Source: Cristatella mucedo (Eukaryota > Bryozoa > Phylactolaemata > Cristatellidae). From it: DNA of 64,000 nt. The stretch is from assembly GCA_009760855.2 (NCBI GenBank), contig WPIO01000069.1, positions 124,001 to 188,000 on the forward strand. Reading direction: 5' to 3'. The position numbers and the translations under genes were made by a program. Positions 31,160-42,540 of the stretch are shown here, one piece after another (positions within the stretch are counted from its first letter, which is position 1; the number at the start of each line of letters is the position of its first letter). Under the pieces are notes generated by a model. That model ran no database searches and had not been told where the DNA came from. It saw only the letters and a list, made by a program, of their open reading frames with translations.

Positions 31160-32985
31160 CATATCGAATGTATTCATTCCATTCCTCTGCTAAAATTCTT
31201 TATATCAATTCCTCCAAAGCAATTGCCGATCCTCAACCTGTGACCTTTCTTAAAAGGATCTTCCATGTTTCTGCCTGTGATGTGGCTGCCTTAATAAGGT
31301 CTAGCAAAACGAGCTCGTCTCCTGAAGACCCTATACCTTCATCTCTGTGGTCTTCACTTGCAGACCAACTTAGCCCTGCCATAACCAAAACTTTTAATGT
31401 TTCTTTGGGAAAAGATGTCGTCCCAAGTCCTTCAAATCGGAAATCGTTAGACCTATTCTTAAAAAACCTGGATTAGACAGGGAGGTCCTAGCAAACTATC
31501 GTCCAGTTTCCCTTCTTCCGTTCTTATCAAAGATTCTTGAAAAAATTGTTGCTAAGCAGCTAGTTGAACGTGTTGAAAATAATGGAATGTCAGAAAAATT
31601 TCAATCAGGGTTCAAGGGACAGCACTCTACTGAAACTGCTCTCCTCCGTGTTAACGATGACATTCTACGTGGCAACGACGACGGGAATGTCACTGCCCTA
31701 GCTCTGCTAGATCTGTCTGCTGCCTTCAACACCATTGATTAAGAAGTTCTGCTTGAACGATTGCGTACAACGATCGGTCTGGCAGACGAAGCACTGGCGT
31801 GGTTTAAATCATAGTCGTCTGATCGTGTTCAATCCGTATCGTGTGGGGGTCAGGTCTCAGACATGAGAAGGGTCACCTGTGGAGTCCCTCAGGGGTCTGT
31901 GCTCGGTCTCTTGCTGTTCTTGTTTTATACACAACCTCTGGGAAAAGTGATTAAGGCCCATGAAATAGGATATCACTTCTATGCTGACGATACTCAGTTG
32001 TATTTGTCATTTAAACCGTCGGAATCTGCTGCAGCAACTGAGAAACTGAATGCTTGCCTTGCCGACATTCGATCCTGGATGCCGGAAAACTTCCTGAAAT
32101 TAATTGACGACAAAACCGAACTGCTGCTCATAGGACACGCTAAGCGTGTGGCTGGATTACAAGGCATTGCTGTTTTAATAGGTGATGCTATTGTGCGACC
32201 TTCACCACGTGCTTGTAATCTAGGTGTCGTGTTCGACAGCTGCCTCAATTTCAAAAGCTTCATTCAGATCACTGCCTCTACAGCTAGCCATCACATCCGA
32301 TCCCTATCCAAGATTAGAAGCTGTCTCCCATAGTGGCTTGTGAAAAATTTAACTAGCTCTTTAGTTCTGTCTCGGCTTGATTTTATTAATTCCCTTTTGG
32401 CTAGGCTGCCAAAGAAAGCTATTACGCCACTACAGCGGACTATGAATATGGCTGCAAGGCTGGTCTTCAAATCCCAGCGGTTTGTGCACGCGTCACCTCT
32501 GCTGAAAGAGCTAGAATGGTTGCCGGTTTAGAATAGCATACAGAGCAAAGTTCTTACGCTGACCCATAAGGCCCGCCACAGCTTGGCTCCTTCGTACCTA
32601 GCTTAACTGCTGCATCACTTTCAGCCTGTTCGCGCCTCCAGGTCCTGTGTGGACAATAAATTAGCTGTCCCATTCGTCTGCTTAAAGACAGTTGGCGACA
32701 GAAGCTTTAACTTTGCAGGTCCAAGACTGTTGCACTCGCTTCCACAAACTTCTTACGCAACGACAACTACTCTCCAACTGCCGACTGCGGTACATCTTTT
32801 TCAGCGGTCCTGAACTGCTACTTCTATGCTACTCACTACCACAACTGCTCTCCTGACTCTGCTATGCTTCCCACTTTCTCTTTGTTACGTGAGACGAAGT
32901 CTGTTGTCTACCGAATGCGTACCGAAAGCCGCTTAGGCTGTGAGTGGGCGATACAAAGCTCTCCTGCGTAAAACCCACATGGTCT
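31160..32985 (+). mobile_element. L2 family A LINE, 5'-truncated, degraded
   Basis: Plus strand. It starts in the linker before RT (SSPEDPIPSSLWSSLADQLS near 31320) and passes RT motif A near 31700 ([11 protein letters not shown]). It then gives motif B GVPQGSVLG and motif C HFYADDTQLYLSF within 31863-32333, and the C-terminal SAGPRL-like block near 32720. In-frame stops occur near 31741, 31815, 32331 and 32528. The 3' end stops at the CGTAAAACCCACATGG codons and joins directly to a family-B fragment, so its tail is missing. Confidence 0.85.
31863..32333 (+). pseudogene. RT fragment of L2 family A (motifs B and C)
   Basis: A 156-codon frame holding CGVPQGSVLG, HFYADDTQLYLSF with both catalytic aspartates, and ENFLKLIDDKTELLLIG. 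The corresponding protein in the other copies is collinear. The upstream motif A lies in the same element but is separated by stops, so this is a relic. Confidence 0.8.
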
Positions 32986-32989
32986 TTAT

Positions 32990-33505
32990 TGCTGTCATCA
33001 GATCGATAGGAGCAAACATTCTCAAATTTTTAAAAAATAAAACCAACTTACTAGCCATGGGCAAACCAAATGTGATTCAGAAATTGAAAAGTAAAGCAGC
33101 TGCTGAAATTGGCTTTAACAGGATATCTACCGTTACATCTGCAAGAAATCCAGGTGTCTGTTTCCTAAGCGACCTTTTGCCATATGCCCATATGAGCTCG
33201 ACAGTCAAGTCTTTTCACCTTCCGTTATTTAAGTTTGCTAAATTTGGGCTTGATTAGACAGAGATACTACTTACAAGATTGTCAATGCACTGTTGACATT
33301 CGTTCCGGACTCCAGTAACTCATGGTTGATTGTCTGCTGCCTTTGCAATCAGGCACTTACAGTTGGCAAAAACTCCCTGGTTATGCTTGTCTGTCCTGGG
33401 CTTTGCTGTTTACCCATTATACCACTTCTCGCTGACCTGCACTGTCTTCCAATCAATCAAGTCATTGACTTTAAGGTTCTTTTCATCGGTTTATAGCTCC
33501 ACAAT
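32990..33505 (+). mobile_element. L2 family B internal fragment
   Basis: Plus-strand similarity to family B from KTNLLAMGKP through the SARNPGV block to the ADLHCLP region, with frameshifts. It lacks the C-terminal end and tail. Its 5' edge abuts the family-A copy without a spacer. Confidence 0.75.
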
Positions 33506-34335
33506 TATCTGGTTCCAGCCAACCTACTAGAACTACTAAAGAACTCCATGAGGCTGGGTATCGCGGAACGGAGTGGCCAAACCTTGGAGCAGACACCGGT
33601 GCAGGGGATGACCGTGCAACGCCTGATCTCCGGAGGCCAGAAGACGCGCCACGCTGTCCACCGGAGGTGCAGAAGCACAGGCCGACGCATTGGTGCTCGA
33701 CGGCGGCGGATTGTATGGCAGCCCCGGCGGCCAAGACCACTTGGACATACGACTATGCTTCATTGTTCTCAGACTGACGCCGGCAAACGAGTTCTCGCAA
33801 GATCAAAGCAGAGCCATCAATTGCGTCGATGACACAGAGCTTTCGGACGAGCTTCCGGTATTTGTAGTTAACCCTCAGAGCAGTGAGAGTCAGCTCATTC
33901 TCAGAGAACCAGGAATCAAGTATTCCCACTACAAAAGCACGTCAGTCCATACGCCTTTCCTGTCTGGGCGGCTCATTAGCCAGCTCAGTATATTTTTTGA
34001 TCGCGTATTAGCTGCAGTCCTGTCAAGAGCTTGGGGGATATCTTCAAATGGTACCGCCACATTCAAAATGACTGCATAGCGGCCATTATCAGCCATGAGA
34101 TTGGGACTGCAATAAGCAACCGGGTCCAGTTTGTGGTAGGCATCGACTCAAGCGTGGCAATGCAATGTTCCCAGAAGGGCCCAGACAAGGTGGTTGAGGA
34201 CGGCGTCATGCCAGTTGCTCATGGAGGCCGCAGCAAGTCTCAGACCCCTGACACAGTTCTCGAAATTAGATTATTATCATAATGATCCGATGGACCGTAT
34301 ATCAAATATTACAAGCTGATAAGAATAGATTGCTA
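33506..34335 (-). other. GC-rich coding-like island, left part, unidentified
   Basis: The base composition changes abruptly from the flanking LINE. On the minus strand one frame from about 34.29 to 33.83 kb gives NLMADNGRYAVILNVAVPFE and DIPQALDRTAANTRSKNIL with few stops; shorter frames follow to 33.5 kb. No family recognised. It lies only in copy Q's insertion block and has no counterpart in P. Confidence 0.35.
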
Positions 34336-35491
34336 CAGTTTATTTGGAACTCGCTAAGCTACAGGGGCCTCAGGCGTCGGGGTGGAAGCCGAGCGTGACT
34401 GATACAAGGCCGAGCCACGCGGGCCATCGGGGGCAGTGGCGACAGAGTGGCTGCTAGCCTACACTCCACGCTGCTGGACAGCAGTCGCCGGACAACCGAG
34501 CGTTCTCCGGCAGGACACCTTACCCCTTGCGGATTTTAGCACAACACGTGATGTCGTGCGGTTGGGCCCCGAAACGGAACCCACCCCGACAACCTGCCTG
34601 GAGCCACTGGTAACTCGGAGAAGAGTCGACCGAGTTTCCACTCTGGAACCGCGAGGGCCATGTACAGGTGCCGGCATTGCACTGAGGTGTGCGTCTTCGA
34701 AACCTGCTAGGAGGCTAAAGACGAGCAGTGACGCTTTCATGACGCCCGGACCGAAATCGGGCCCCGGTCCTAGCGATGATTTTATCAATCCATGAAGTCC
34801 ATTCCTCGCTGGTGGCCATGATGGAAATACGCCATACCTTCGCCGATCCGTAGAGGAAGTTGCCTACGCACAGCTTCATCAGAAGCTTTTGAAATTTAAA
34901 ATTTACGGTGACAGCCGAGAGGGCGGACTCGTTGGCTTTGTGCCAACATGTTCCAAGCGAGAGCACCACAAAGGCACTGCTCTTCTTGCTGCCGAGCGAG
35001 GGTAACGCATTTGCCAGCTTTTTATATTGATTGACCATGCGGGTCAAGGTATTGTTCAGCTCTGCCGTGCCGTTGTCAAATGAAATTCCAACGTCCGCGA
35101 TCATGGTATAGCGAATACTGTATACTAAAAGATCCTGACGCCGGCCTGCAATCGCATTCAGTTCATGTGTCAGGTCTACCTTCTCGTAGCGGATGAGCGA
35201 CATCCGAACGGCTCTAACCAGGCATCCGAGGAGGGCATCGTGACATGCCCTGATCCAGTATATTATAGGCTCGCGATTATTGATGGCGTGCTGGAGTGTC
35301 TCTATCGTGCGTCTCCGCCGTAGTCCATTAAGGTAGTCACATGCACCTACGGAAGATGGCTGCACTGTTTGTCCAGAGGCAATTCTACCCGTAGCTTCCG
35401 TCGGCAGTTGTGGTAATGCTGGTGATGTGACCACGAAACCATGGCTCTGTCTGGTTGCGGCACAATGAGTTTTAAACGTCAACATATGCAT
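34336..35491 (-). CDS. Unidentified 258-codon protein, minus strand, in GC-rich island
   Basis: The minus-strand frame 35491-34715 is open for 258 codons, the longest non-LINE frame here. It includes RRRRTIETLQHAINNREPI, VNQYKKLANALPSLGSKK and ATSEEWTSWIDKI. A second frame starts inside its end (34788) with a hydrophobic stretch LLVFSLLAGF and runs to 34459. The complement of an AATAAA signal lies near 34338. No zinc finger, RT, transposase or protease motif is visible. It could be a decayed DNA-virus-like or large-transposon gene, or chance openness in GC-rich DNA. I see no paralogue in the window to test conservation. Confidence 0.35.
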
Positions 35492-35544
35492 ACAAAACCT
35501 AGCACTGGTTATTCTACACGCTATGCTACCAATGAAACAATAAA

Positions 35545-35640
35545 CTCATCACTAATAATATTATTAAACTTTATAAAGTATCCTCAGAGAACTCAATCTC
35601 TTTCTAGGCTCATTCCAATTGCTGTAAAGGAAGCCCAAGA
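35545..35640 (-). mobile_element. L2 family B 3' tail
   Basis: The minus strand reads GCAATTGGAATGAGCC, GAGATTGAGTTCTCTGAG and an (ATT)n-like end at the left. Tail only. Confidence 0.6.
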
Positions 35641-35859
35641 TTGCATGTAACGGCTGATACATATACTATCCAGTTCCTTACTGACACAATTTGTACCAAC
35701 TTACATATTTATAGAAAATGGTGTTTATGAGCGGAGGCAGCATAACGAGACTACCTCGAAATGTTATAAGCGATGGCTTAGCAGTGCTATCACAAAAACT
35801 TTATAAACATGCAGTATAGCTCCTAATGCTGAATCGAGCCTCAACTGCCAAGCTCATCT

Positions 35860-36950
35860 TTAATAGCCGCAGGTCATTACGTGGCGATTATACGCTTGGG
35901 TGGGGCAACTTCACGGAGGAAGTACGAAGTTGACCTTTTGCTGCCCATTTTGAAGGAGAGCACACACATTCACCGGTGACCTGCGAGAATGACCCCAGAG
36001 GGTAGCCTCAGAGGGATACCTCAGAGGATGACTCGAGCGGAGGCTGCAAGAGGCTTCGCAGTTGCTAGTTCACACTGGCACTGGTTATACACAGCAACTT
36101 AGGTCAAAAAAATAGCAGGGTGACCTATTAGACACGTCGTCTTTCTCTCAGAACACCTTTATCGGTCGAGCCTCTAATCCAACCGTGCATTTTCCACCTT
36201 CCACTCAAATGCACCTTCCCAAAGCTTTCAAACGCATCGCTTGAGCATGTTCCTTCTTTGCAACGAACCATACTTGCACATCACCTTCCAAGTATACTTT
36301 CATTAAGCCCCAACACTCGCAGCCAATTTCATTGCTTCCCCGTTTAGGACAAGCTTTGCAATGCAGTCCGTTGAATTTCCAGCATGCTAATATGGACGCA
36401 AATGACCAAAACTACCACGTAGACTTTAGTGCACACAGTTCGTATGCATAGTTTACTTCCATTTACAGATATAGGGGTCAGTGCGAACGTAGAATACCAC
36501 AGGCGTAAATTATGCACCCAAGCTTCTCTTTTTGGAACAATCGCAGGCGTCAGCCCAACCGATGTACAATGGTCAGGCGTAGTGCTGGTGTCATTGCAGT
36601 CATGATCATCACCTCTGTGCCAGGTTAAAAGATTTATTAGGAACTGGAAAATGTTTACATTTAAGCCGAGGTACTATAACTGGCAGGAACGGCGAGTGCT
36701 ACCCGCAACTCGGGACTTCGGAAAAGCGTCCATACAGTCTTGAAGACCAAGAATGTGTCGTACCCACAGAGTCACCTCAGCACCAAAGTGCTTGCTTCCT
36801 GGAATGCCGAGGTCCGTAAGTCAGACTTAATTTCTCGGTAAACAGCTGCCGAGAGTGTGGATGACAAATGGCGTTACTCTAACCGACCTGACTCTGCTCG
36901 ACAGAAAAGCTCAGGCGATGCCCGCGTAGTTGTCTATCTTTGATCTGGTT
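35860..36950 (+). repeat. Duplicon copy Q, segment 2 (matches P 7.18-8.30 kb)
   Basis: Direct match to P. A frame reading PYSLEDQECVVPTESPQHQS at about 36.73 kb resembles PYDLKDRECVVQAELPQH in P. Neighbouring stops and shifts leave no clear gene. Confidence 0.7.
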
Positions 36951-36959
36951 TCAAATCAT

Positions 36960-39900
36960 AGTGCATCAGCGTCGTTGTCGAATGGGTCTATGAAGTCTGC
37001 AATTACCGCTTCCGACCAGTCTTCGATGATGAGGTCTGGCTTCAGAGGCTATCCGCTGGCGACAGGACAGGAACGTCCCACCAACACGAAGTCTCTGTTA
37101 CGTTCTAGGAGAGGATCGATCAGGAGGCCCAAGACGGCGTTGTCGCTAGCTGTGATGGCGTATAGCATAATCCGGCAGCAATTCATCAAGTGGATTACCA
37201 GCTCAAGCGCGTAGCCACCCACCGAACAGTTGGTTTGAGAACCTGGATTGAGCGCGCGATAGCTAAGTGCACCGTTAGCACGTCCAGGCGGGGGCAGAAG
37301 GCATAGCACCACGCCCGGTACGACAGTCCAAGACCAATGAACATGAAGTGGCGGTGGGTCGAGAATGGGTTGGTTCCCAAACATCAACTGAGCCTAACTT
37401 GTTGATGCTGTTTGACCAGGCACTCAGTTCGGCGAGCGAACCTTCGCTCGGACGCCATAAACCACGGAACTAAGGCGTGTTCCGGCGCCTCGTGGTCCGT
37501 AACAGCGACTGTTACAACGTCACTAGTCAGGTCTAAGCTTGCTGTCAGACCAATCAGGCACTTGCATTCCTGGTCCAGAGCGAAGCGGGGCCGACCCGGT
37601 TTTGGGGCTGACCGCTGCCGGGCTAAGGAAGCAAATGCGCATCTCGTCATCTCCAGACATGACGCGGGCGATGGCGATGGCTTTGTCGAGGCGGTTTCGG
37701 GATACGGCCGACACGATTGCGTCCAGCTAGCCGAGCATCACGCAGGCATGGGTGGCGTTTAGACTCACTGCACAGCGCCAGAAGTAGTAGTCTAGCCACC
37801 TGAGCAGAAAAGTCCGAAGGGCATCGATCTTTCACCGCAGGGCAAGAATGCGGGTCTTAGAGAGGTTGAAGTCTTCGTGAGAGAGTTGCAGAATTTAGCT
37901 ATCTCCGCCTGAGGTTTCCCAAGCCCTTGCAGGCTCCTAGGTATCGCTCGCTGGTGCTTTTTCGATGCGTCAGGACGCGCCGAAACACCAACGTTATTAA
38001 GGCCGATATGGACAACGTGGATCGGCGAAAGACCGCGTTATACTTCTCGGGCCTGAAAAGGAGACCAATGGCGAACGCAGTGAACTTGACAGCCATCAAG
38101 AGCGAACAGAGGAATTACTCCGACTCTACGAACAGCCCCAGGTCGTCGTCCAGCGGGAAAATACAGAGTCGGGTGTCGCCTATACGGAAGCCGGCGTAGG
38201 CATGGCTAGCGATTCGATGGATGACAAGCTTTATCACCATTCATCAAAGTTCATCAACGAAAGACGGTTACCCTGTCGCCCGCCAATCAGTAGTAATGAA
38301 GGGCGCCGCGGTCCCACGGCTGACTGTGAGCTCTAGTGTAGAAAAGGCGTAGATTCACTCCACGAATAAGCAGAATGCCTCGTCCAAGCATACGTGTTGA
38401 AACTCCTGGAGCAGCCCAACGTTCTAAATGCTCCCGAAGGCTTATTGGAGGTCGAGGTACGCGAAAACGATATCACAGAAAGTATGGCGGAAGGCTACTT
38501 CCTCGAAGGCGCTCTTAACGAGAAAAGTTCGTCAAGGCAGCCTTCGACATTCAAGGACGAAGCCCTTCTGCTGTGGCCGTAATAGGCCGACCTTCTGTGC
38601 GTTTTTGCTCAGCTTGGAGGCCAAGTAGCCTGACATAATTGTATAGCATCTGGAGCAGCGTGATCGGCCTGAATGTTCCCAGAAGACTCGGGTTACCTTT
38701 CTAACAGAACAGAATGGTTGGGTCCAATTTCCAGGCAGACGTAGCCTTCGAAAATACGTGACGATATTGCTGCCAGTGTCGACGACGTTCAGGTGACGGT
38801 ACTCCAAGTGGTCGGCCCAGTGAGCATGGTTGCTTGCTTGGCGAGGTTGGTGATGACGTCATCGGTGGGTAGAGGCACCATGATAGTAGAGAGCGCACGC
38901 TGCACAAGTGGCAGCGACGAGGCCAGGAGCCAGCCGATACGCTGAGAGAGAACACCTTCGAGGCTGTCAACTTCCTTGCCAGTGGGTCAGGCATACTGCC
39001 AAGTCATCCAAGTAGGTGCCGGCCGGGGGACTTTCCGGATGGCTCTGCATCGGTTAATCCTGGATAGCCTCTGCAGGTGCGAGGTGCTTAAGAAGTTCCA
39101 GTGCCTGGGGCCTGAGGAGCTCACAGACGGCCCAAAATCCGACCACCTGATGGACGCATCTCTCCCGCTCCTTTGCGAGCGAACAAATATGAGCGTGACA
39201 TTCGGTTCTGGCGTGCAGGATATAGGCCTCAAAGCCACTCGAGTGGTCGGCGGCAATGTGCACCATCAAGATAGACGACCGGTGGCCGATTAATTCACGC
39301 TGAGGGTGCAGGCCGCTTGAGGGTCGTTCTCGAAACATCGGTGGCATCTACGATGAGGAGAGTCAGCGAGACGTGGTGATGAGGGCGGCGACGAAGCACA
39401 TCGCCAAAAGCTTGCTGCATGCAGTGGCTCGCCCTGGGACGCGGCCGGCGGCCACGGGGCCAGCCCTAGATGAGAGGCAAGCGGGGTAACGACATCTGAT
39501 GGTCAATAATGCTGAGAGGTCACATCAGGAGCAGCCGAGTCGAAGAGGTTGGGGGGAGATGTGGAGTCATAGAGACAGGGGAAGGCAATAGGATGTGCGG
39601 GAGCTCTCGTGTATCTTTCCAGATCCGGATAGGCGAGAGCGAGAACTATGAAGGGCCAGCCATATGGGGAGGGCGGAATAACTACATTCGCGGTACCGTG
39701 TGTGCTTTGGAGGTGCGTGGTGAGGGCAGATGAGGATGAACTATAGCAGAGGCCGCGGGGACAGCACACCTGGAGCTAGAACTTTGGCTCCGTGAGAGAT
39801 GGGTGGCAAGATTAGAGATGGTGGAGAATAGGGGCAAAGGATGAGAGATGAGCATAGAAACACGGGATGCGGCTGCAAGGCAGACGGTCTGGGTGGATGC

Positions 39901-40825
39901 GGGTGGTGGTGGATGGCCCTCAACTGAGCTAGGCTGGATGTGAGAGGAATGATTACGTTTCTTTACTCTTCTCTTCACTCTTAAGGCACCTGTGATGAAT
40001 TCGGCGTCAACCAGCTTCTTAGCGGCTAGAATTTTGGCCCTGCGTCTCAGATTCTCTGAGTTTGTTTGGGAATGGGGGCAACCGACGGAAAGCCGGAAGA
40101 AAAGAGCGATAGGGGTTAGGGGAGGGAGACCTAGGGGGCGCGTGTGGGATATGGAGGAACTAAGCGGGAGAATGGGTGGCCCGTAAATAGGCGACTCGGC
40201 GATTAGTCTAGGCCCAGGGCTGGCTCCTCAAGCTCGCTTAACAGTGGGCTGCAGCCCGGAAGGGCAAGTCCTAAAGGAGAGAGTAGTGAGCCCTTGGGGG
40301 GAGGTCCCAACGCCATCGCCGTAACGGGCACTGCAGGGTGTTTGACGTCGCTCGATAGGCCGGCGGAGAACGGAGAGTCAAACTTGAATGCCAGCTCACC
40401 TGGTGGTGATTACAGGCTCGGCAGGGCATCGGCAAAGAGTGCATAAGCCGTCGGTGGAGTCTCCTTCGTCGGGGGCCCGGCCTCAGCCGGCATTTAAGCC
40501 AAAGGGGTAATTAACTGCAGCGACGGCAGCTGGGGGTAGGAAGTCGGCCCATAGTAAGCCGAGTCAGGCTTCATGGCGTAAGAAGGGGCGACGCAGTCGC
40601 GTGCGAAGTGGCCCGAAAGGCCACACCTCGCCCTTCGCTGGCAAGCAGCTCAGGCCGAGCTGAGGTGGCCCAGTGATCTTCCCTGCCAGCAGTGGTGGGC
40701 AGAACACCGGGCGTATGCGTGGTCGGCCGAGTCACAGTACGTGTAAAACGCGGATTAAACCGGGTAGTGCACACAACAAGCTGAGCCGTCGATTGACTAG
40801 ACCGGTGGGGTGTAAGGGCTGGTCA
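36960..40825 (-). mobile_element. R2/NeSL-type non-LTR retrotransposon, element 3 (in copy Q)
   Basis: Minus-strand paralogue of element 2. C-terminal codons (KCLIGLTASLDLT, AVTDHEAPEHALVPWFMASE) lie at 37650-37384. RT parts include AIGLLFRPEKYN at 38.1 kb and MEYRHLNVVDTGSNIV at 38807. Gag-like and knuckle-bearing sequence is degraded near 39.5-40.75 kb. Many stops. The right edge abuts two units of the ~29-bp minisatellite. Confidence 0.75.
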
Positions 40826-40829
40826 ACTA

Positions 40830-40895
40830 GTAATACACACTGGCTACCGGCCGGCTAAATACTGCTCACTGGCTACCAGCAGGCTGAGGCCAGTC
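40830..40895 (-). repeat. Two units of the ~29-bp minisatellite
   Basis: CACACTGGCTACCGGCCGGC is followed by CTCACTGGCTACCAGCAGGC, the same unit as at 12.63 and 25.98 kb. Confidence 0.75.
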
Positions 40896-40899
40896 GTCA

Positions 40900-42329
40900 G
40901 CAAGCTCTAAATAGCGAGAAACTAAAATCCGACCCAAACCAGTCGCTCGATGCTCTTCAGATCAGCACGAGTCACAGGACCACCGGAAAAATTCCGAGGT
41001 TATGCCAAAAAGAGCTGTATAATCATATGAAAGGCCAGAGCATTATGGATAACAGTCAATTTTTAATAAATTTGGATTTCTACATACATATTCTAGCCAA
41101 TTAAAAGAGTGGTTTTCAGCGGATTAAAATTCTCTACCAGTGTTCGGCCAAGAAAGTTAGAATGCCGGCCTTTTTTGATTAATGGTATCTAAAAGAGTGC
41201 AGCTATTTCTAATTACCACAATTCTTTTTTATTACCGCATGTAAAGCCTTTAGAAAGCGATTTAGTTCTCTTAAGGTGCTTTAGCTCACTTTAACATTTT
41301 CCTTGTCATTATCACTTTTTCTTTTTATGCACCTATTGATCTTTCCTGCATCTACTATATGCTGTATATTTAGCAATTACTAATTAATTTTAAAGACAAT
41401 CTAAGGCAAGCATATGGTTTGGTTTTACTAGGTAAGCCTCATCGTCTGAACTTTGTGCTGACTCTAAGCATTAGCTAGAATGCACTTCCTCCACAAAATC
41501 AGTTGGCTCTAGTACAATTCAGGCATTGCAAAGCTCGTCGTGTATCTGTTGTCCGCTAAGCTGCATTTGTTGCAGTGCAAGCAATTTCACCTCACCGCTA
41601 TATTGCATTGTAAGAAATTTCATCTCACCACAAAATCGCTCGACTAAAAGAGATTCCACGTATTGGTTCTGCGGGACCATGATAGCGGAATGACTCCGGC
41701 GGGAGCCACTGAGGCAAGAACAGCGGATTCACGAGCGGCAACTGCTACTGGGCCCCCGCGGTTGCTCTTTGGCCCGGCTTTGCGGTTGCTTAATCAAAGG
41801 CAACTCCCTGAGCTGTCTTGATGTGAGCGCGACCACCAGTGCAAATTTAACTATGGCAAAAAGGATTGAATTCAAAAAATACATTATGTGGATTACGACT
41901 CGATCTGGTACGAGAGCTTCACGAGCATCCAGGAAGCAGCCGTATGCAGACCATGTCACCATTGTTGAGAGCATGCACCAGTGAAAAAATATTTCAGATT
42001 AGACAGAGCGAAAAGCAATGCTTTACTGTGTCCGTTGGGGTAAGTTGTATTCCATACTAAAGCTGAAGGTAGGTAAACGTAAGCCGTCCAACCTACAGCT
42101 ACAAGACCTGTGGCAAATGTCAGGGGGACTTTTCCTATATCCTCTGCCTCTGTACTTGAAGCTACGTTTGTGGTGGATGTTCCTCTTCAGTTCGCCTCAG
42201 TAAGAGCTTTGATGCAAGAGACACATTTTCTGCTGCGTAGCATGTTTTTGCTACAAGTGTCTGTCAGGGCAAAGCAGGAGCGGCAGCGACTGGCGGCGAC
42301 GGTGGAGTAGTGACCTGCGGTGGCCTGCA
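40900..42329 (+). repeat. Duplicon copy Q, segment 3 (matches P 12.7-14.27 kb)
   Basis: Direct match to P minus the telomere-like array; the empty site reads CTGTATATTTAGCAATTACT at about 41.36-41.38 kb. No gene. Confidence 0.75.
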
Positions 42330-42540
42330 CCGTAGTGACCTGTAAGGCATAGGTTTGCCAGGCTGTGGAAGACAAGGCACTGACCCGCGAAACAGCTATC
42401 TGCAAGGTGGCGCACGAGGAAATGCCGGTACACGTGACGCTAGCCACGACAGCAGCGGCCCACAAAACGTATGCCTGCCCGCTGATGACGGACGTCCGAG
42501 TGAAGGTAGCAGTGGTCAAGTTCAGTGATACGGCCAGAGA
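42330..42540 (+). pseudogene. Unknown coding remnant (Ala/Thr/Val-rich), copy Q, 5' part
   Basis: Reads QAVEDKALTRETAICKVAHE then EMPVHVTLATT and DVRVKVAVVKFSDTAR, collinear with P 14268-14475. It is cut at 42540 by the composite LINE insertion and continues at 52929. Confidence 0.45.
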
